Shown here: positions 1-13,500 of the stretch, piece after piece
How the letters are laid out: every line of letters starts with the position of its first letter
Numbering within the stretch: position 1 is the first letter of the stretch
NCBI GenBank assembly: GCA_014706295.1
Contig: JACSVZ010000022.1
Span: 10,558,830 to 10,622,829, forward strand
Reading direction: 5' to 3'
DNA: 64,000 bases
Origin: Lycocorax pyrrhopterus obiensis
Lineage: Eukaryota > Chordata > Aves > Passeriformes > Paradisaeidae
The notes under the pieces: model-generated
The model's database searches: none
What the model was told of the DNA's origin: nothing
What the model saw: the letters and a program-made list of their open reading frames with translations, nothing else
Program-made: the position numbers and the translations under genes

Positions 1-200
1 TAGAACAGGGCACGGAGCGCCACGTCCAGTCTTTCCTTAAACACCTCCAGGGATGGTGACTCCGCCACCTTGCTGGGCAGCCCATTCCAAGGTCTAATCA
101 CCCTTTCTGTGAAGGAATTTCACGCAATGTCCAACCTAAACCTCCCCTACTGCATCCTAAGACCATGTCCTCTCGTCCTGTCCCTTGTTCTGCCGAACTG
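1..200 (-). repeat. CR1 LINE fragment (antisense)
   Basis: The plus strand reads as the complement of a CR1 3' region. On the minus strand one finds the typical stretches for a rewritten 'gaggtttaggttggacatt' core and the 'ccatccctggaggtgtttaa' segment. It is cut by the window edge. The next CR1 piece runs in the opposite direction, so the two form an inverted pair. Confidence 0.85.
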
Positions 201-254
201 GACACAGTAAAGGCCGCAGTGCAGACCCAGGGCTCCTTGGGGACCCCAAGGGCA

Positions 255-826
255 AAGGCCAGCAGCATCCTGGCTTGTGCCCTCCCCAGTGTGACCAGCA
301 GGACCAGAGCAGTGCCCGTCCCCCGCGCTCGGTACTGCTGAGGCACCTCGAGTCCCGGGATCAGTTCTGGGCACCTCACTTCAAGAAGGACATTGAGGGG
401 CTGGAGCGTGTCCAGAGAAGGGACTGGAGCTGGGAAAGGGTCTGGAGCACCAGGAGCCACTGAGGGAGCTGGAGGGGCCCAGACTGGAGAAAAGGAGGCT
501 CTGTGCCTCCTTGTTCTTTATAAATCCCTGACAGGAGGGTGCAGCCAGGTGGGGGTCAGGCTTTGCTCCCAGGGAACAAGGGGCAGGACAAGAAAAAATG
601 CCTCAAGTTGTGCTAAGAGGAGGTTTAGGTTGGATATTGAGGAAATTTTGTTCAAAAGGATGATCAGACACTGGCGCAGGCTGTGCAGAGCAGTGGAATC
701 ATCATCCCTGAAGGAATTTAAAAGACATGCGGATGTGGCACTTGGGGACATGGTTTAGTGGTGGCCTTGGTCATGCTGGGACTTGATGATCTTAAGTGTC
801 TTTTCTAACCGTAACGATTCTGTGAT
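255..826 (+). repeat. CR1 LINE 3' fragment (sense)
   Basis: This is a long sense CR1 piece. It contains the 'ggacattgaggggctggag' and 'gtccagagaagggac' segments, then the 'gaggtttaggttggatatt' segment, and ends in the CR1 tail '...cttaagtgtcttttctaacc..gattctgtgatt'. It is degenerate and has no usable reverse transcriptase frame. The 3' end is at about 826. Confidence 0.9.
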
Positions 827-2034
827 TAATGCTGCTCCCCACCATGCAGATGGAGGTCAGTGCTGGCCCTGCATCACTGGGACAGGCACAGCACAAGATA
901 TGCAGGTTTGAACAATCCCGCACTCAAAAGGACTTTTTTCTGGCAACAGCAGCAACTATTTTCTTTTTCGGTCAAAAAAAGAATCACTCCAGGCACAGGA
1001 ATTTTGCCTCAAAGCGTCCTATTTCTTTACTTCAAGGAGGTGAACTTGAGCCTCCACAAGGGAACAGTGAAGTTCCAAGGACAGCCAAGAGACTAATGAA
1101 AAGCCAGGATTCTCAGCAAGTGCATTAAAATGGGACACGAGGGGAGGAGACTCTTAAAATAACAGGTAATAGCATGAAACAAGTTTTAATTGCTTCTGTC
1201 CCTTGCTTGTATCTTTTAAATACTGAAATACCAAGGGTGGGTTTTTTTCTTGTTTGATGCCATAGCATTATGTTTTACATTAGAGCTCCAGCACACCGAT
1301 GGTGCTGGTGGTCCCTGACTTTCCACATCAGCAGGGCAGATGTGTGAGGACCTGAGTCAAGGTGGAAAACAACAGGGTACGAAAAGGGGCATGTTCTCAT
1401 CCCTACTCATTAATGCTGTCTTTGCCGAGAGCTGGGCCTGCTCTCCCAGCAAGAACTAGTGATAAACAAGGATCTGAAAGGGGAAAATGCTGCTGGATGT
1501 AAGCCCATGCTGGAGCCCTTGCCTCGCTGGTGCAGGCACGCTTGCACATGTCAGGCACAGCAGCTCTTGCTCTGGGTGGGGTCTTTTGGTTTGTTTTTTT
1601 TTTAACTCCCTGGTATAAATTGCTCATCTTACCAGCAGCAAGGTCACTGCAACAAGCAGTGTTTCAACAGAGACAAGGAGCTCAGCCAGGTTTGACCAAC
1701 CCCTCACTGCTCCGGGTCCAGCTGGTCAGACCCAGGACAGATTCAGATCAGATTCCACTGCCTAAACTCTGGAGAAAGCACAAAGGCTTGAAAACTAGTG
1801 AATTCTGCCCCAGTCGCTCCCTGCCCTCTGGATCATCCGCTGATAGAACTCACAAAGTCAGAAGTGCCAGGAGGGACAAGTGTGACCATTCAGATTTAAT
1901 ACTGTAAAAAATAAAAGGGACATTATTTGAGCTACAGAAGCACCACCCCAGGCAGCAGTGGGCTGGCAGGCACCACACACACCAGCAGCTGCGGATTTGC
2001 TGGAGGGCAGGACGGATCCACAGAGGGATCTGGG
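827..2034. other. Non-genic stretch
   Basis: This stretch is mostly unique sequence, with A- and T-rich patches near 950-1250 and a T run at 1595-1604. I see no conserved coding pattern, RNA gene or clear repeat. Confidence 0.5.
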
Positions 2035-2320
2035 CAGGCTGAATCGATGGTCCAAGGCCAGTGGTATGAGATTTAACAAGGACAAGTTCCAGGTTCTGCC
2101 CTAAGGTCACAGCAACCACATGCAGTGCTCCAGGCTTGGGACAAAGTGGCTGGAAATCTGGGACGAGACCTGGGGGTGCTGGACAACAGCAGCTGAACAT
2201 GAGCCAGAGTGTGCTCAGGTGGGCAAGAAGGCCAATGGCACCTGGCTTGGATGAGCAATAGTGTGGCCAGCAGGACCAGGGCAGTGACCCTGCCCCTGTA
2301 CTGTTTCTAAATCCAGAGGC
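2035..2320 (+). repeat. CR1 LINE internal fragment (sense)
   Basis: The sequence matches the internal CR1 portion that reads 'ggccagtggtatgagattta', then 'aggcttgggacaaagtggctgg', then 'gctgaacatgagccagagtgtgctcagg', and stops after 'gccagcaggaccagggcag'. Both ends are truncated. Confidence 0.85.
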
Positions 2321-5300
2321 AGCCAGACTGGAAGCGAGGCAGTAGCAGAGTGCAGTGCATCCCAACACCTGACCAGGATGAGCTGGGTGATCCCAAGGAA
2401 GAGCCTTCACACTCCATAAAACTAAACAACAATAAAGGAAAAAAAGAGAAAAACATGACGTTCCTTGTGCGACAGAGAAATGGTTTTGAACCAGGGCTGC
2501 TGTGACCATCCCGACACCGCTCTCAGGCACCATCGCCCCATTGATCGCAGTGTTGCACCATGAGACTTAAGGCTTTGCATTAATTCATCGCACAGCTGGG
2601 GAGCAATTTGCTCAAATTCTGCCAGCGTGCACCAGACTGGAGAGCTGCAAGGTCGGCCTACGGTCAGATCCAGCTCCAGCCCTAAAAATAACCAGCCTCC
2701 CTCTCTGCCTCTGCACAAGGCTGAGCCCAGCCCAGCGCTACAGCCCCAGGATGGCTGATTTTCCCCTCTCCCCCCACTGCCCCCTCACTGTTGCCAGGAG
2801 AGATGTGGGGGTGCCAGCAGCTCTCAAAGATGCTGCTGTGGGAGATGTAGCTATGGGCTACGATTTAAAAGTTCAGCCCTTCTTGATATTCATTTGACAC
2901 TTCTGCCATAACCTCCAACCTGCCAAAACCATGGACAAGCTGCCAACCCCTCCCAGCTGCTGACTGGAGGCAGCACAGCCCATTCTGTCTTGTTTTCCCA
3001 GAAGTGACTCAGGTGACATGGCCCAGGCAGGTGGACAGAGCTGACTCCCACCCCCCTGCTACCAGGTGTTGTTTCTGCTCATGCATTAACCCACTGCTGG
3101 CTTCAACTTCACCTTTGTTCAAAGAAATTCTAAACCTTTCCCCGTGAAAGGGCAGTCTGAGCACAAAGACATCCACTATCTCGGCAGTATTCTCCCTAAA
3201 AACTGGTCAAAAATAGTTTCCTCTCAAAAACAACCCCTGTGTTTGCTGTGCTTGTGTTCCCACCAGGCTAAGTGACACCTCTACACCCGGGTGTCTCTGT
3301 GCTGCTCTGGGACCGATGGGAGCTCTTCCTCCCAGCACTGCAGTCTAAAGGAAAGCATGGATCTGCCTTGCCCAGATCTGTCAGGATCTGCCAGGCCAAC
3401 CTCTGGAAAAAGCTCTGGTGAGGTGGCAGGACTGGGGCTGCAGCAGGACCCCCTCCCCATACCTGCCAGCTGAGAGAGGGAGGGGTTTGGGATACAAACC
3501 AGGCCTTTGGGACAGGGAACAGGAAGCAACAGGAAGGAACGACTTTCCCCCACAGCAGCACATCCTGACAGTGCAGCAAATCCGTGTCTTGATGAACTCA
3601 GCCTCTCCAGCCCAGGTTTATTCCCAGCTGCTGCACTCTACCTGACGTGGGTTACAAGGAGCACAAGCACTCGTGAAACCTGGTGAGAAGTCAGGCAGGG
3701 GTAGGACAATGGGCAATGGCTTCACACTGCATCCATCCCTCATACTCCCCAGCTGCAGCTCTCCCAGGCTCTGTTCAAGGTCCCTTTTCTGGGACTCCCC
3801 AGCTGGCCGTGCCCCATCCCTTGGAGCACAGGATGGTGTGTGAGACAGTCAGCCCCAGGCACCATGTTCCTTACAGTCTGGAAGGAGCTGTACCTGAACA
3901 GGTGCTACAGGAATTTCAGGGAGGCGGGGGTGGGATCACATCACGCCGCAGCAGAGCACCCCAGACAGCACAGAGCTTGGAGCAGCCCTGGGGAGGAAGC
4001 AGAGCTGGCCAGATGCAACCCTCAGATAAGGTGGTCACACTGCTCCTTGCACAAGCTGAGCTACGAAGCACAGCCACTTCCCCGGCCTCCAAACCACAGC
4101 CCAGCTACTGCGAGATCAAGATCTGTGAGACGAAGCACAAACATTTGACAGAAAATGTCATGTCCGAGTTTCTAACATCTCTTACTCTCTTGCTTAACTG
4201 CTTCGAGTCCTTGCCCTGCAGCAGAACCCTGGAGCAGTAGTGACCCTCTGCATGCAAGATCTGCCCCTAGTTAGAGCCTGGAGAAGAGCTGCTGGCACAA
4301 CTGACTCCGTATGTCCCACCGCACTGGCCTCTCGGAGCACTGAATCCCTCAAAAACCTCACCTCCCAGTGGAGTGTCCCAGCTGCCTCCTTGTGCTACCA
4401 CTCAAGGAATTTAAAAACAGCAAAGACTCTCCTGAGGTTTCTTCATGGACATTCACCATGGGACCAGCTTTTTGCTGTATTTTCTCCTTGGGCTCTTGCT
4501 GACCAGGAAGTCAATAGCAGACTGCATCCCAGTCTCTTCCAAAGGAAATGATCAAAGAGGTGTGGAATGGCTCCAGCCAGGGGGAAAAAGGAAACAACAG
4601 TTTGAAAGGGAAAGAAGTCCTGCGGAAAGACTGTGAGCAGCAGCACGATGCAGCTCGTTCCAGCCAGCGTTTCATCTGCGTTCCCTGGACAGCCCTCCAA
4701 GTGTTGAAATGACCCCTCCACCACCAGTATTTACAATTATGTGATTTTGATCCTATTTGAATGCATTTCCGATGGCTTTCAGCTACCTACTGAACTCTAC
4801 CTGTGTCCCAGACTGCTGAGCCCCTTTGCAGATAACCCCATCTTATGTGGCCACTCACCTGCACAGTATCCAGCAGGAAGGTCTGGAAGAAAAACTCCAG
4901 GGCATTGCCTGTAATCTGGTAGGGAATGGCCCAGCAACAGAGCAAGCCTTTGTGCAGAGAGCAGCCCTGGCTTCTCCTGCAGCCGAGACTCCAGGGAACG
5001 ATCCCACCTTAGAAACGATACACACCTCTGGCTGACAGCTAAACCAAAGCTGCTGCTTATCTCCAAGGATGATTTAAACCCCAAGTGTTGTCATAACCCC
5101 CATGACAAACATACCTATTCTTGGCTGGACACTGCTCCACCTGACACCCACAAGCGAGACGGTCAGCTGGTCAGTGCTGTGGGATGCTTCCCCAGCTGCT
5201 GGAATCTCAGCGGTCAGGGTGCAGTGCTTCCTACACACAACCCTCCCTTGGGCTCAGCCTGGATCCTGAGGTCCTGCTTGGCAGCATTCCATGTTCATGA

Positions 5301-5391
5301 GCCTTCAGGGTCTCTTGCAGAGCAGCTCTGAGGGAGCAGGCACACTGGTAGCCTCTTTTCCTGCTCCAACCCACTGTTTGAGGGTGGGGAG
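2321..5391. other. Non-genic stretch
   Basis: No conserved protein, RNA gene or family-level repeat is recognised. Open frames here are short, lack paired splice sites and do not resemble known proteins. Confidence 0.45.
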
Positions 5392-5565
5392 GCACTGGCA
5401 CAGAGAAGTTGTTGATGCCCCATCCCTGGAATTGTTCAAGGTCAGGTTGGGTGGGGTTTGGAACAACCTGGTCTAGTGGAAGGTGTCCCTGCCCGTGGCA
5501 GTGTTGGAATGAGACAAGCATTAAGGTCCCTTCCAAACCAAAGCTTTTTCTGATCCCACACCCAC
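5392..5565 (+). repeat. CR1 LINE 3' fragment (sense)
   Basis: The piece contains 'catccctggaattgttcaagg', the 'ctagtggaaggtgtccctgcc' segment and 'ttaaggtcccttccaaacc', all typical of the CR1 3' end. Confidence 0.85.
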
Positions 5566-8236
5566 TCCTCCACCAGCCAGAGCTCCAAGGCAAAAGCTGA
5601 TCAGTGAGCATCTGTGTCACTTGCTCCTCTTAGGCTTGTCTTGTCAACAGGGTCACATCTCTGGTGTTTGCCCTGATTCTCCTCAAGGCATATTTGCAGG
5701 AGATGAGAGGCTGCTAACGAATGAGACACAGATCTAACTGAGGCACAGTGCTCTGCTGAGCTCTGACATTGTCCTTTCCTGTTCTATTGAACCACAATCC
5801 AGCACTTCAAGTTCTGTAATGTTCAAAAGTACAAATTGCATCAGGCTTAAAGTGATTGTAATGGAAGCAGTGAGGAGAGAGACTGCAAAGACCAGAGCCC
5901 AGGGGATTTCTATGGATCAGCAGGGGAAGCACAAGGAATGTTTCAGCGTGCAGGAAAAGGGCTGATGGCAAAACCTTGCTTTTATTTGGCTGCGGTTAAC
6001 TTTAGTAAACACCACGCCGATCCTCAAGTATCTGGCAAGTTCCCAGAAGCAACCTGCAGCACTGACTTACCCCCAGCCCCAAACTGAATTTGCTGCCTAG
6101 TGGGATACACCTCAGCATTGAACAAGACCAGTAGTATCCTGTGGGATACAGGGTGAAGCCACATTGAGAGCAGACAGCTCATCCGGGCTTGGCTGGAGCA
6201 GCGTGTGGCCTTGGTGATACTCGCTCTCCTACGAGCAGACCTGTCCCGAGGCCATTCTGTCAGGACAGTGCAGACCAGGGCTGACCTCCCCTCTCAGCTC
6301 AGGGCTGACAGGCTTGTGAGCACCTCAGGTTCTTGATCACACCACATTTTGGTTTTCCCGATCTCCGAGCAGCTCCAGTGCAGCAGGTGGGCTCTGTCCT
6401 GCACTCAGAAAATCCACAGCACCTTCTGGAAAGACCCAAAAGGCTCCCTTGCCCTGTGGGGCACACGGCCATCCCAGGCACCAGGCATGGTCCAGAGATG
6501 GCTGTAAAAGGCTGGGAGCTCCTGCAGAAGAGCCCTGCAGAGTGAGGAGGGATGAACACTGGGCACAGGGCTGCTGTGCAAGAGGCTGGGCTGAGGGACA
6601 GATTGCAGCATCACATGGACAGCTGGGGAACCAGGAAACTTGAGTCAAGGAATGTCTCAAATTCCCACTTCCCTCATCTCTTTTAGGGTGAGGGGGCAGC
6701 CTGCCAGTTCTCTGGCCTGGCTGGGCTCAGGACAGCTCACTGTGCCACTAACATCAGTCGAGATGACAGCTACCCTTGAGGGATGACAGACCTTCATTGT
6801 AATGGTACTAGGGAGCAGTGTACAAAATCAGGGGCACAATCCCAAAAAAAGCAGCATTCCAGAAGGCACTGAATGAGTTTCCCTCATGCAACAATTAGCA
6901 ATAACTCCTCCACAGCCCATGCCACGGAAAAAGCACTGATGCTGCTCTGCCCACCAGGCTGGAGGGCCCAGCTTCTCCCTGCACACCCAGGGGAGCAGAG
7001 TATCTGCCTTCCCCGTGCCAGCCTGTTCCTGCCTCTCAGCTTCTGGTCCCAGTTTACTTTCTGCCTTTTACTACCCACAGTGAGAGTCAGATCCCTTGTA
7101 TTCCAAACTGCAGGCGTGCAGTCTAAAAAGCCTTGTCCCGCGGGAATGGCTGAGACATTAGGCTTGCACCACAGAGGAGCACTTACTCATACAACATCTT
7201 ATTTCCACAGCAGTTGTGTTTCTAAAATTACAAAGGCATTTCTCAGGGCTGCACGGTTTTGCGGTAGCTTTTGTTCCCTTGATGCTCTCAGCAGGTAGGA
7301 CAGTGCTCTGCACGGCTCTGCCCGATTCACTTAAAAGTCAGCAACACCACCACAACGCAGAGCTTTGCTTTAACAATGTGTTCTCGAGCCTGAGTCATAA
7401 ACACTTCAAACCACCCCCACAGCCTGCGGCTCGAGCCGGGCAGGCTCCGCGTGGGCGAGCGCACTCGCGAGGGTGAGCTGCACGTGTGAAATGCGCCTCT
7501 GCATGTGAGGAAGCAGCACCCTGGGACACTGATCTTACCTCTCTGCAGACCACTCTCCTCTCTGGGAGGGCTCCTTGCGTTGACCTGTGCAGCTCAGCGT
7601 CTTCGTGACGCCTGGAAGCGTGACGGCAGACACGGCCGCATCCTGCACGTGGCAGGGAGGCAGAGCCTTCCTTGTCCAGGGTGAGGAAGATCCTGCCTTG
7701 CACATCAAGTAGCGTGCTGCAAATGCAGACTGGAGCTGGCTGGAGATTTGACAAGTGAAGGTGCAGCATCTGTGAGGCCCCAGGGGGAGCTGATGGAGGG
7801 GAAATGACCTGCGCTGCGGGAGGAGTGTGGCCAGACCCTGCCCACAGAGGCAGGAGCGCTGTCAGGGCTCACAGTGCAGCACTTGCTCGGGGCAGTAGTT
7901 CCCAGGGTTTGTGCAGTCAAGTGGAGAAATCTGCTGCTCTTCAAAGGTAAAGCTGTGTCCAGATAAAGAGATCTCAGGGATGTGGGGAAGAAGTCCTTTG
8001 CCTGAGCTCCAGAGCACTACTGAAGCACGCTGGAGCCAGCCCAGCACTCCTACCTCAGCACCAGCAACCACCAGCTGCAAAGAACCAGCGTGTGAAACCC
8101 AGAGCAGGCAGGCAGAGTGGCAGCAATAAGGCAGGGAGAGGGCAGTAGGAACAGGGATGTCCTTTCTGCAGGTCACTTCCCAACAAAAGCCCCTCTCTCT
8201 CAAAGAAGACCTGGAACCCAGCTTGGACTCCTCATT
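5566..8236. other. Non-genic stretch with one possible orphan exon
   Basis: No recognised gene. A possible minus-strand exon with a very good donor lies at about 7539-7704 and is treated in the findings. The stretch around 7430-7660 is mildly CpG-enriched. Confidence 0.4.
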
Positions 8237-8535
8237 CACAGAATTACAGAAAGGTTTGGGTTGGAAGGGACCTTAAAGCTCATCTTGTTCCAACCCCTTG
8301 CCACAGGCAGGGACACCTTCCACTAGACCAGGTTGCTCCAAGCCCTGTCCAGCCTGGCCTTGGACATTTCCAGTGATGGGGCAGCCACAGCTCCTCTTGG
8401 CAAACCTGTGCCAGAGACACACCACTCTCACAGGGAAGAATTTCTTCCAGATATCCCATCTGACTCTGCCCTCTGTGAAGCTGTTCTGCCTTGTCCGTCA
8501 CTCCAGGCACTTGTGCGAAGTCCCAGGACAAGGTC
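8237..8535 (-). repeat. CR1 LINE 3' fragment (antisense)
   Basis: The plus strand shows the complement of the CR1 end: 'cagaattacagaaaggtttg', 'ggttggaagggaccttaaag', 'ccactagaccaggttgctcc' and 'gccctgtccagcctggcctt'. Confidence 0.9.
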
Positions 8536-11500
8536 AGTGAGCATGGGGAGCTTGGATACATCCATGTGGATACATGGATACATTTTTCCTTTATACTGGA
8601 AGATCTGCAATTTCCAGCCTCCTTCAGCCTGTGAGCTCCCAAGAGATCTCCCACAGCAGTGCAGACCTCACGCAGTGTTTTAACCTGGTGACAAGAAAAG
8701 TGCATTTCAGTTCCCTTTCACAGTCCTTTTGTAACCCAGAGCACCCACCAGTCTCGGCATCACAAACCAAAAATTACTCCTTGATGAAGAGCGGTGGGAG
8801 CCCAGTTCCTTGGTGCTGGTTGTGTGGGAGCAGCAGCGTTCCCAAGGCAGCCGTGCTCACAGCTCACAGCCAGCACTGCTGCAAGTGCTGGGCAAAGCAC
8901 AGCGGAGGGAGAAATTGGCTTCAGAGGACAGAAGGCACTGGAAAAGGCTGGCAGAGAGGGATGGCACCGCCACTCTGCCCGCTAATCATCTGTTTGGCAC
9001 ATCTAATCCCATCGGGCAGCTCTTTCAAAGCAGATCCTGCCTCAGTCTCTGAGACTGGACTTCTCTGCAGCAGCCAAGGCAGAAGAACAGAGGCAAAACC
9101 CTCTCCCTGCTCCCAGTGGGAGCGTTCAATCTGTGTTAGTGTCTCTGTACCACATCCTGTATCCAAGGGGAGCTGAGTACCCTTCCTGCAAGGTTCATTG
9201 CAATGTGTCATCCTCAGCTCAGCCTTGCCTTGTCCAGTGGGGGTTAATCTAAACCACCTGAATTTCACAGGCTGAGTCAGAACTTGGTTAATAAGGCACA
9301 GTACAAGTGAGTCAGTGGCATCTCTCCTCACTGCTGTTTTACTGACATCCCAGATAACAAATATCACTCACGCTGGACCACAGCCAGTGCGGTGGGATCC
9401 AAATCCCCATCTCTCACCAACATATCTTGGCATAGTTCTGGGTAAGAAAGCAAAATACATCTCTCCCCATTCAAGAGGAAAGGGGAAACTCAAAAGGAAA
9501 TATCAAATCCTGATTTTTATTTTTTTTTCCTAGGCCTTTTTGTACCCACTCACCACACAATTACATTTGGACAGACACAAGGTACTTTGGAAATTGTATT
9601 CAGCACTTAATCCTCTGGCTCTTTGGCACTCATTTACTCCCCAGGTGCACAGAGCTGCATTTGCTGCTCACAGACTAGAAAGCAAAGAGCTGACCAGCAG
9701 TTACCTCTCCAAGCAGCTGAGTAGCTCTCGCTCCCTGGCTAAGTCAGTGCCCAATTATCCCCAGCACAGGGAAGCTTTATTTGTGCCCTGCTCAGCTCCT
9801 CCCAAAGCCTCTGTCGTGCCCTCAGTGCCTCACAGGAGGCAGCGTCACCCGCTGGGGCTCGACAGGATGTCACGATTGCTAGAGCCGCATGGGGAGCTCA
9901 CAGCCCACCCCTGCATGACAGCAGGGCTCAGCTTGGTGCTGGAAAGGCAGATTTTGGTGAAAAGCACCAGTCCCAGTGTTAATCGCTGCTGTACACTGGG
10001 TGACTTCCTGCAAGCAGTGAGCTCTCCAGTAACACCTTGTGCCAAGGCCTGAAACCTCACCAAGGGGCTGGAGAGAAAGGATGATGCCTCTTCCATCACT
10101 AACTGATGTTTTTCTATCAGTTGCTTAAAAATATGCTTTGAAAGAAAAGGGAAATACTCATCAACACAGCAGCTACACCCCATGTTCTGTTGCAGATACT
10201 CAGCAAAATGTTCAGAGAAACCAAAGCTCTGCAGCTTAAGAAACAAGGTCCCGTTGGAATTACTCACTGCAAAGGAACTTCCCCAGAACCCTCTTCTCCA
10301 CTGCAGAACCATAAGATCTTCCCTGTCCAGTCAGCCCAAGGCTCAAGAATATGTGATACCAGCAGCTTCCACCCAAGCCATGCTGGTTGAACAGGGCTTT
10401 CTCAGGACACTGTGACATGGGCTGCTCAGGCAAGGAAACACCACTGAGAACAAATAAAATAAAAAGAAGTCTAAAGCCAGCAAATGGGGATTTTTTTTTT
10501 TTTGGCACAGAAGCAAGTGGCAGCATTTGGATGTGTTCCACCAACAAGTCCTCCAAAGGTTTACCTCTCCTTCACTGCTGTTGGCATGGCCAGAGGCTCT
10601 TGGGTTCCCCTTAGCACAGCTGCCTTCTCTTGGTGGAACAGGAGCCAGGACTTAACAGCCACCGAGATGGATGAGGCAGGAGAGAAGCTGTTGGCACTGT
10701 AGGCCCCGTAAGCCATTAAAGAGTTAATTTAAGGAGGAGTCATGAAGTGTACCTGAGTAAATAAGAACATCTGGAATCTATTGAGTAACTCCCAGCTCTG
10801 GGACTGACAGGCTCAGTACAGACAAGACAGAACAGTAAATAAGATAAGCATTTAGGAATGTAGAAAATAAGTCACAAAATGATAAATTAGTAAATCGAGA
10901 AGTGCTTGACACTGGAGCTGTTCAGCTGCCAAAGATGGGGGCCTGTGGCATCATTAGGATTGTACTACTCTCTGTAGACCTGTGTAATTGGGAAACATGG
11001 GACTCGTTTGGAAAAACTGCTCACAGGTAACTAGAAAGGATTTCACCTCCCATTTCTGTGGAATCCTGCAGGATGCTGGCAGCCCCATCACCTGGCCTGC
11101 ACCTGCAGTGAGCTGCTCCCCTGGTTAGATGGGGTGTGTTTGTTTAGCTCTCCATCAATGCTGCCTTAGGAGCCCACTCAGCACTCTGGAACCCATGGAA
11201 GTCCCCACGTGATCCGCAGTGACACGCTCTGCCAGCTCCCAGGGCCATTGTGCCAGCCACGTGTGGTCATGCCACGTGGCACAGCACGTGCACCACTTAC
11301 CTGAGCGAGGAGGAGACCTGCAGCTGAACTCTCAGCAGACATCAAATAACTTTAGAGTCTTTTTTCCTTCCTGAGGTAAAATGAAACAGCCCAAAGCACA
11401 CCATAAAGCTGGCAGGGCAGTGGTACCTCGTTCACAAGGATGAAGGTGAGGGGACCCAGCTGTGCAGGATTCAGTGACCACGTGCCATGGCTGATTCTCC

Positions 11501-13340
11501 TCAGACCAGCCAGAGCAGCGATGTGTGCGTTCGTGTACCTGTGCCTGCAGGACAGGTACAGAAACACACAGCTCAGAGAAGTCTGCTCTGAGTCTCCCAG
11601 CATGAGAGGAGCTGTCAGGCTTTTCTTTCATGGGGATGCAGCTGGGATGCCAGGAAAGCACTCCTGGCAGCAGGCACAGCCGAGAAATGCAGGCTCCGGC
11701 TCCCAGCCCTGCCTGGAGTGGCTGTCAGACACCCTCCCTTGGAGGATGCAATGTTTACCACACAAGCACCAATGGAAACCCACAACCTGGTGAGAAAAGC
11801 AACTTCATTGCTTAATTAAATCTCTCATTTAAGAGTACCAGTCTCCATCTGGTTCACCAACAAGGCCATTCAGAAGCAGTAAGGGGCTGGCCCTCTCTTG
11901 CTTTAACAACCCAGCAATCTTTCACATAGATACCTTGAGGAGCAAACTCCTGCACAGACAGCAGCTCCTGCCCAAGGATTAACACAGGTACCACAGCTCC
12001 TCCCCTCATGGTGCTGGGCTTTGAAGAGCCCCACAGCATCTTGTTTTACGTGACTGTGACACCAATCCCCTGAGCACATTTTCCAATCTAACTGCAGATT
12101 CAGAAGGAACACCAATTCAAAGTCCTTTTTCTTGGTAACAAAGGATCTGTAAAGCAGTGCTGTTTTCAAAAGAAAACTTCCTGACTGAACTTCCAGAGAA
12201 CATCCCAGGAGCAGACTGACATCCTTTTAATCACTCCTCTAAGTCAAGACACAGGGAGGTGAAGGCCTGCCCAAGAAGCAGAAGGTCCCTTTTTCCTTCT
12301 GGAAGGATGTAGGGTTGTCCAACAATGAGAAGCAAAGCCTAAATTAAAAATAACTGATTATAACAAAAAGCAACAAGACAAGACAAAAAAAAGGCCTAAA
12401 TTTCCAGTCATCCTCTAGTGGTGCTGTTGTGCCCATTGGGATTTCTTTCTCCATATATTTTACACTGCTTCCATTTATCTGCCAGCTGAGCTAGTTGAGT
12501 TTGGGGCCAAAACAAGCCAATCAAAACTTGCTGCTTCGTGCTGTTAATTTTGCTTTACCTGAACGGGCAGCTAAAGGTACAGCTACACCTAGAAATGGGT
12601 GTTCCTACACCAGGATCACTGAAAAGCTGTGTGGCCTTGGGATAGCAGAACCTCCTGAGGTAAGCAGAGCACTGAGCATGTAAGAAATACAGATCAGGAA
12701 ACATCCCACAGCAAAAGCAGCATTACAGAGGGGGAGGCAAAGTTCCCAGGAAATGGTGTGAAATGCTATCAGAAAACACAGGAACTAAACCTTAGCAACG
12801 AGAACATGTGAAAAGAAAGAAGAGGAAACAAAGAACTGCATATGAAAGAAAAAATCCCAGCAAGTCCTATGATTACCCAAGTAAGGAAAACTGTTAAAAT
12901 GCAGCATTTGGAGAAAACAGTTGGATACAGTGAAAGACATCAGCTCCAGATTGAACAGTACAGTCCTGAAACTGGGCTGTATCTTACTCAGAAATTGAAA
13001 AGAAGTTGAGTTTTCATGTGAGATGTGGAGCACTGCCTTAAGACTGGGGTGTGAAAGGCCAGGAAGACAGGCACGACCTCCTTGTGGGAGAATGATCAGC
13101 GAAAAAAGGAAAAATTTGCAGGGAAACACTTCTCAGGCAAAGGAGAAAAAAGACTTTTTTTGTGAGCATAAATATCAGTTTTAGAAAAGCCCAGTCTGGG
13201 CCTATGACTTTGTTAGAACACAGAAATGGAATGACAAAGGCAAGAGATTTTACTTGAGAGGAAGTCAAACTCACTAATCATCAAAAACTACAGCAGTGTC
13301 AGAAATAAGGATTTCTCTACTGCAGGGGCGCACCATCAAA
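8536..13340. other. Non-genic stretch containing an E-box cluster
   Basis: No gene recognised. Apart from the four CACGTG hexamers at 11206-11290, listed separately, the sequence is unremarkable. It includes short A/T runs (9518-9530, 10492-10503, 12384-12392). Confidence 0.4.
11206..11290. promoter_or_regulatory. Cluster of four CACGTG E-boxes
   Basis: The palindrome CACGTG occurs at 11206-11211, 11258-11263, 11273-11278 and 11285-11290, four copies in 85 bp. This hexamer is the core site of bHLH-ZIP factors (USF, MYC/MAX, TFE/MITF, CLOCK family). No gene start is evident nearby, so a regulatory role is inference. Confidence 0.4.
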
Positions 13341-13500
13341 CAGAATTGTGGAATCAAGGAGCGGTTTGGGTTGGAAGGGATGTTAAAGCTCATCTTGTTC
13401 CAGCCTCCTGCCACAGGCAGGGACAGTTTTCACTAGATCAGGTTGCTCCAAGCCCTGTCCAGCCTGACCTTAAACTCTTCCAGGGACAGGACTGTGCAAG
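13341..13500 (-). repeat. CR1 LINE 3' fragment (antisense)
   Basis: The piece contains 'ggtttgggttggaagggatg', 'gccacaggcagggacagttt', 'actagatcaggttgctccaa' and 'gccctgtccagcctgacctt', the complement of a CR1 3' end. Confidence 0.9.
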
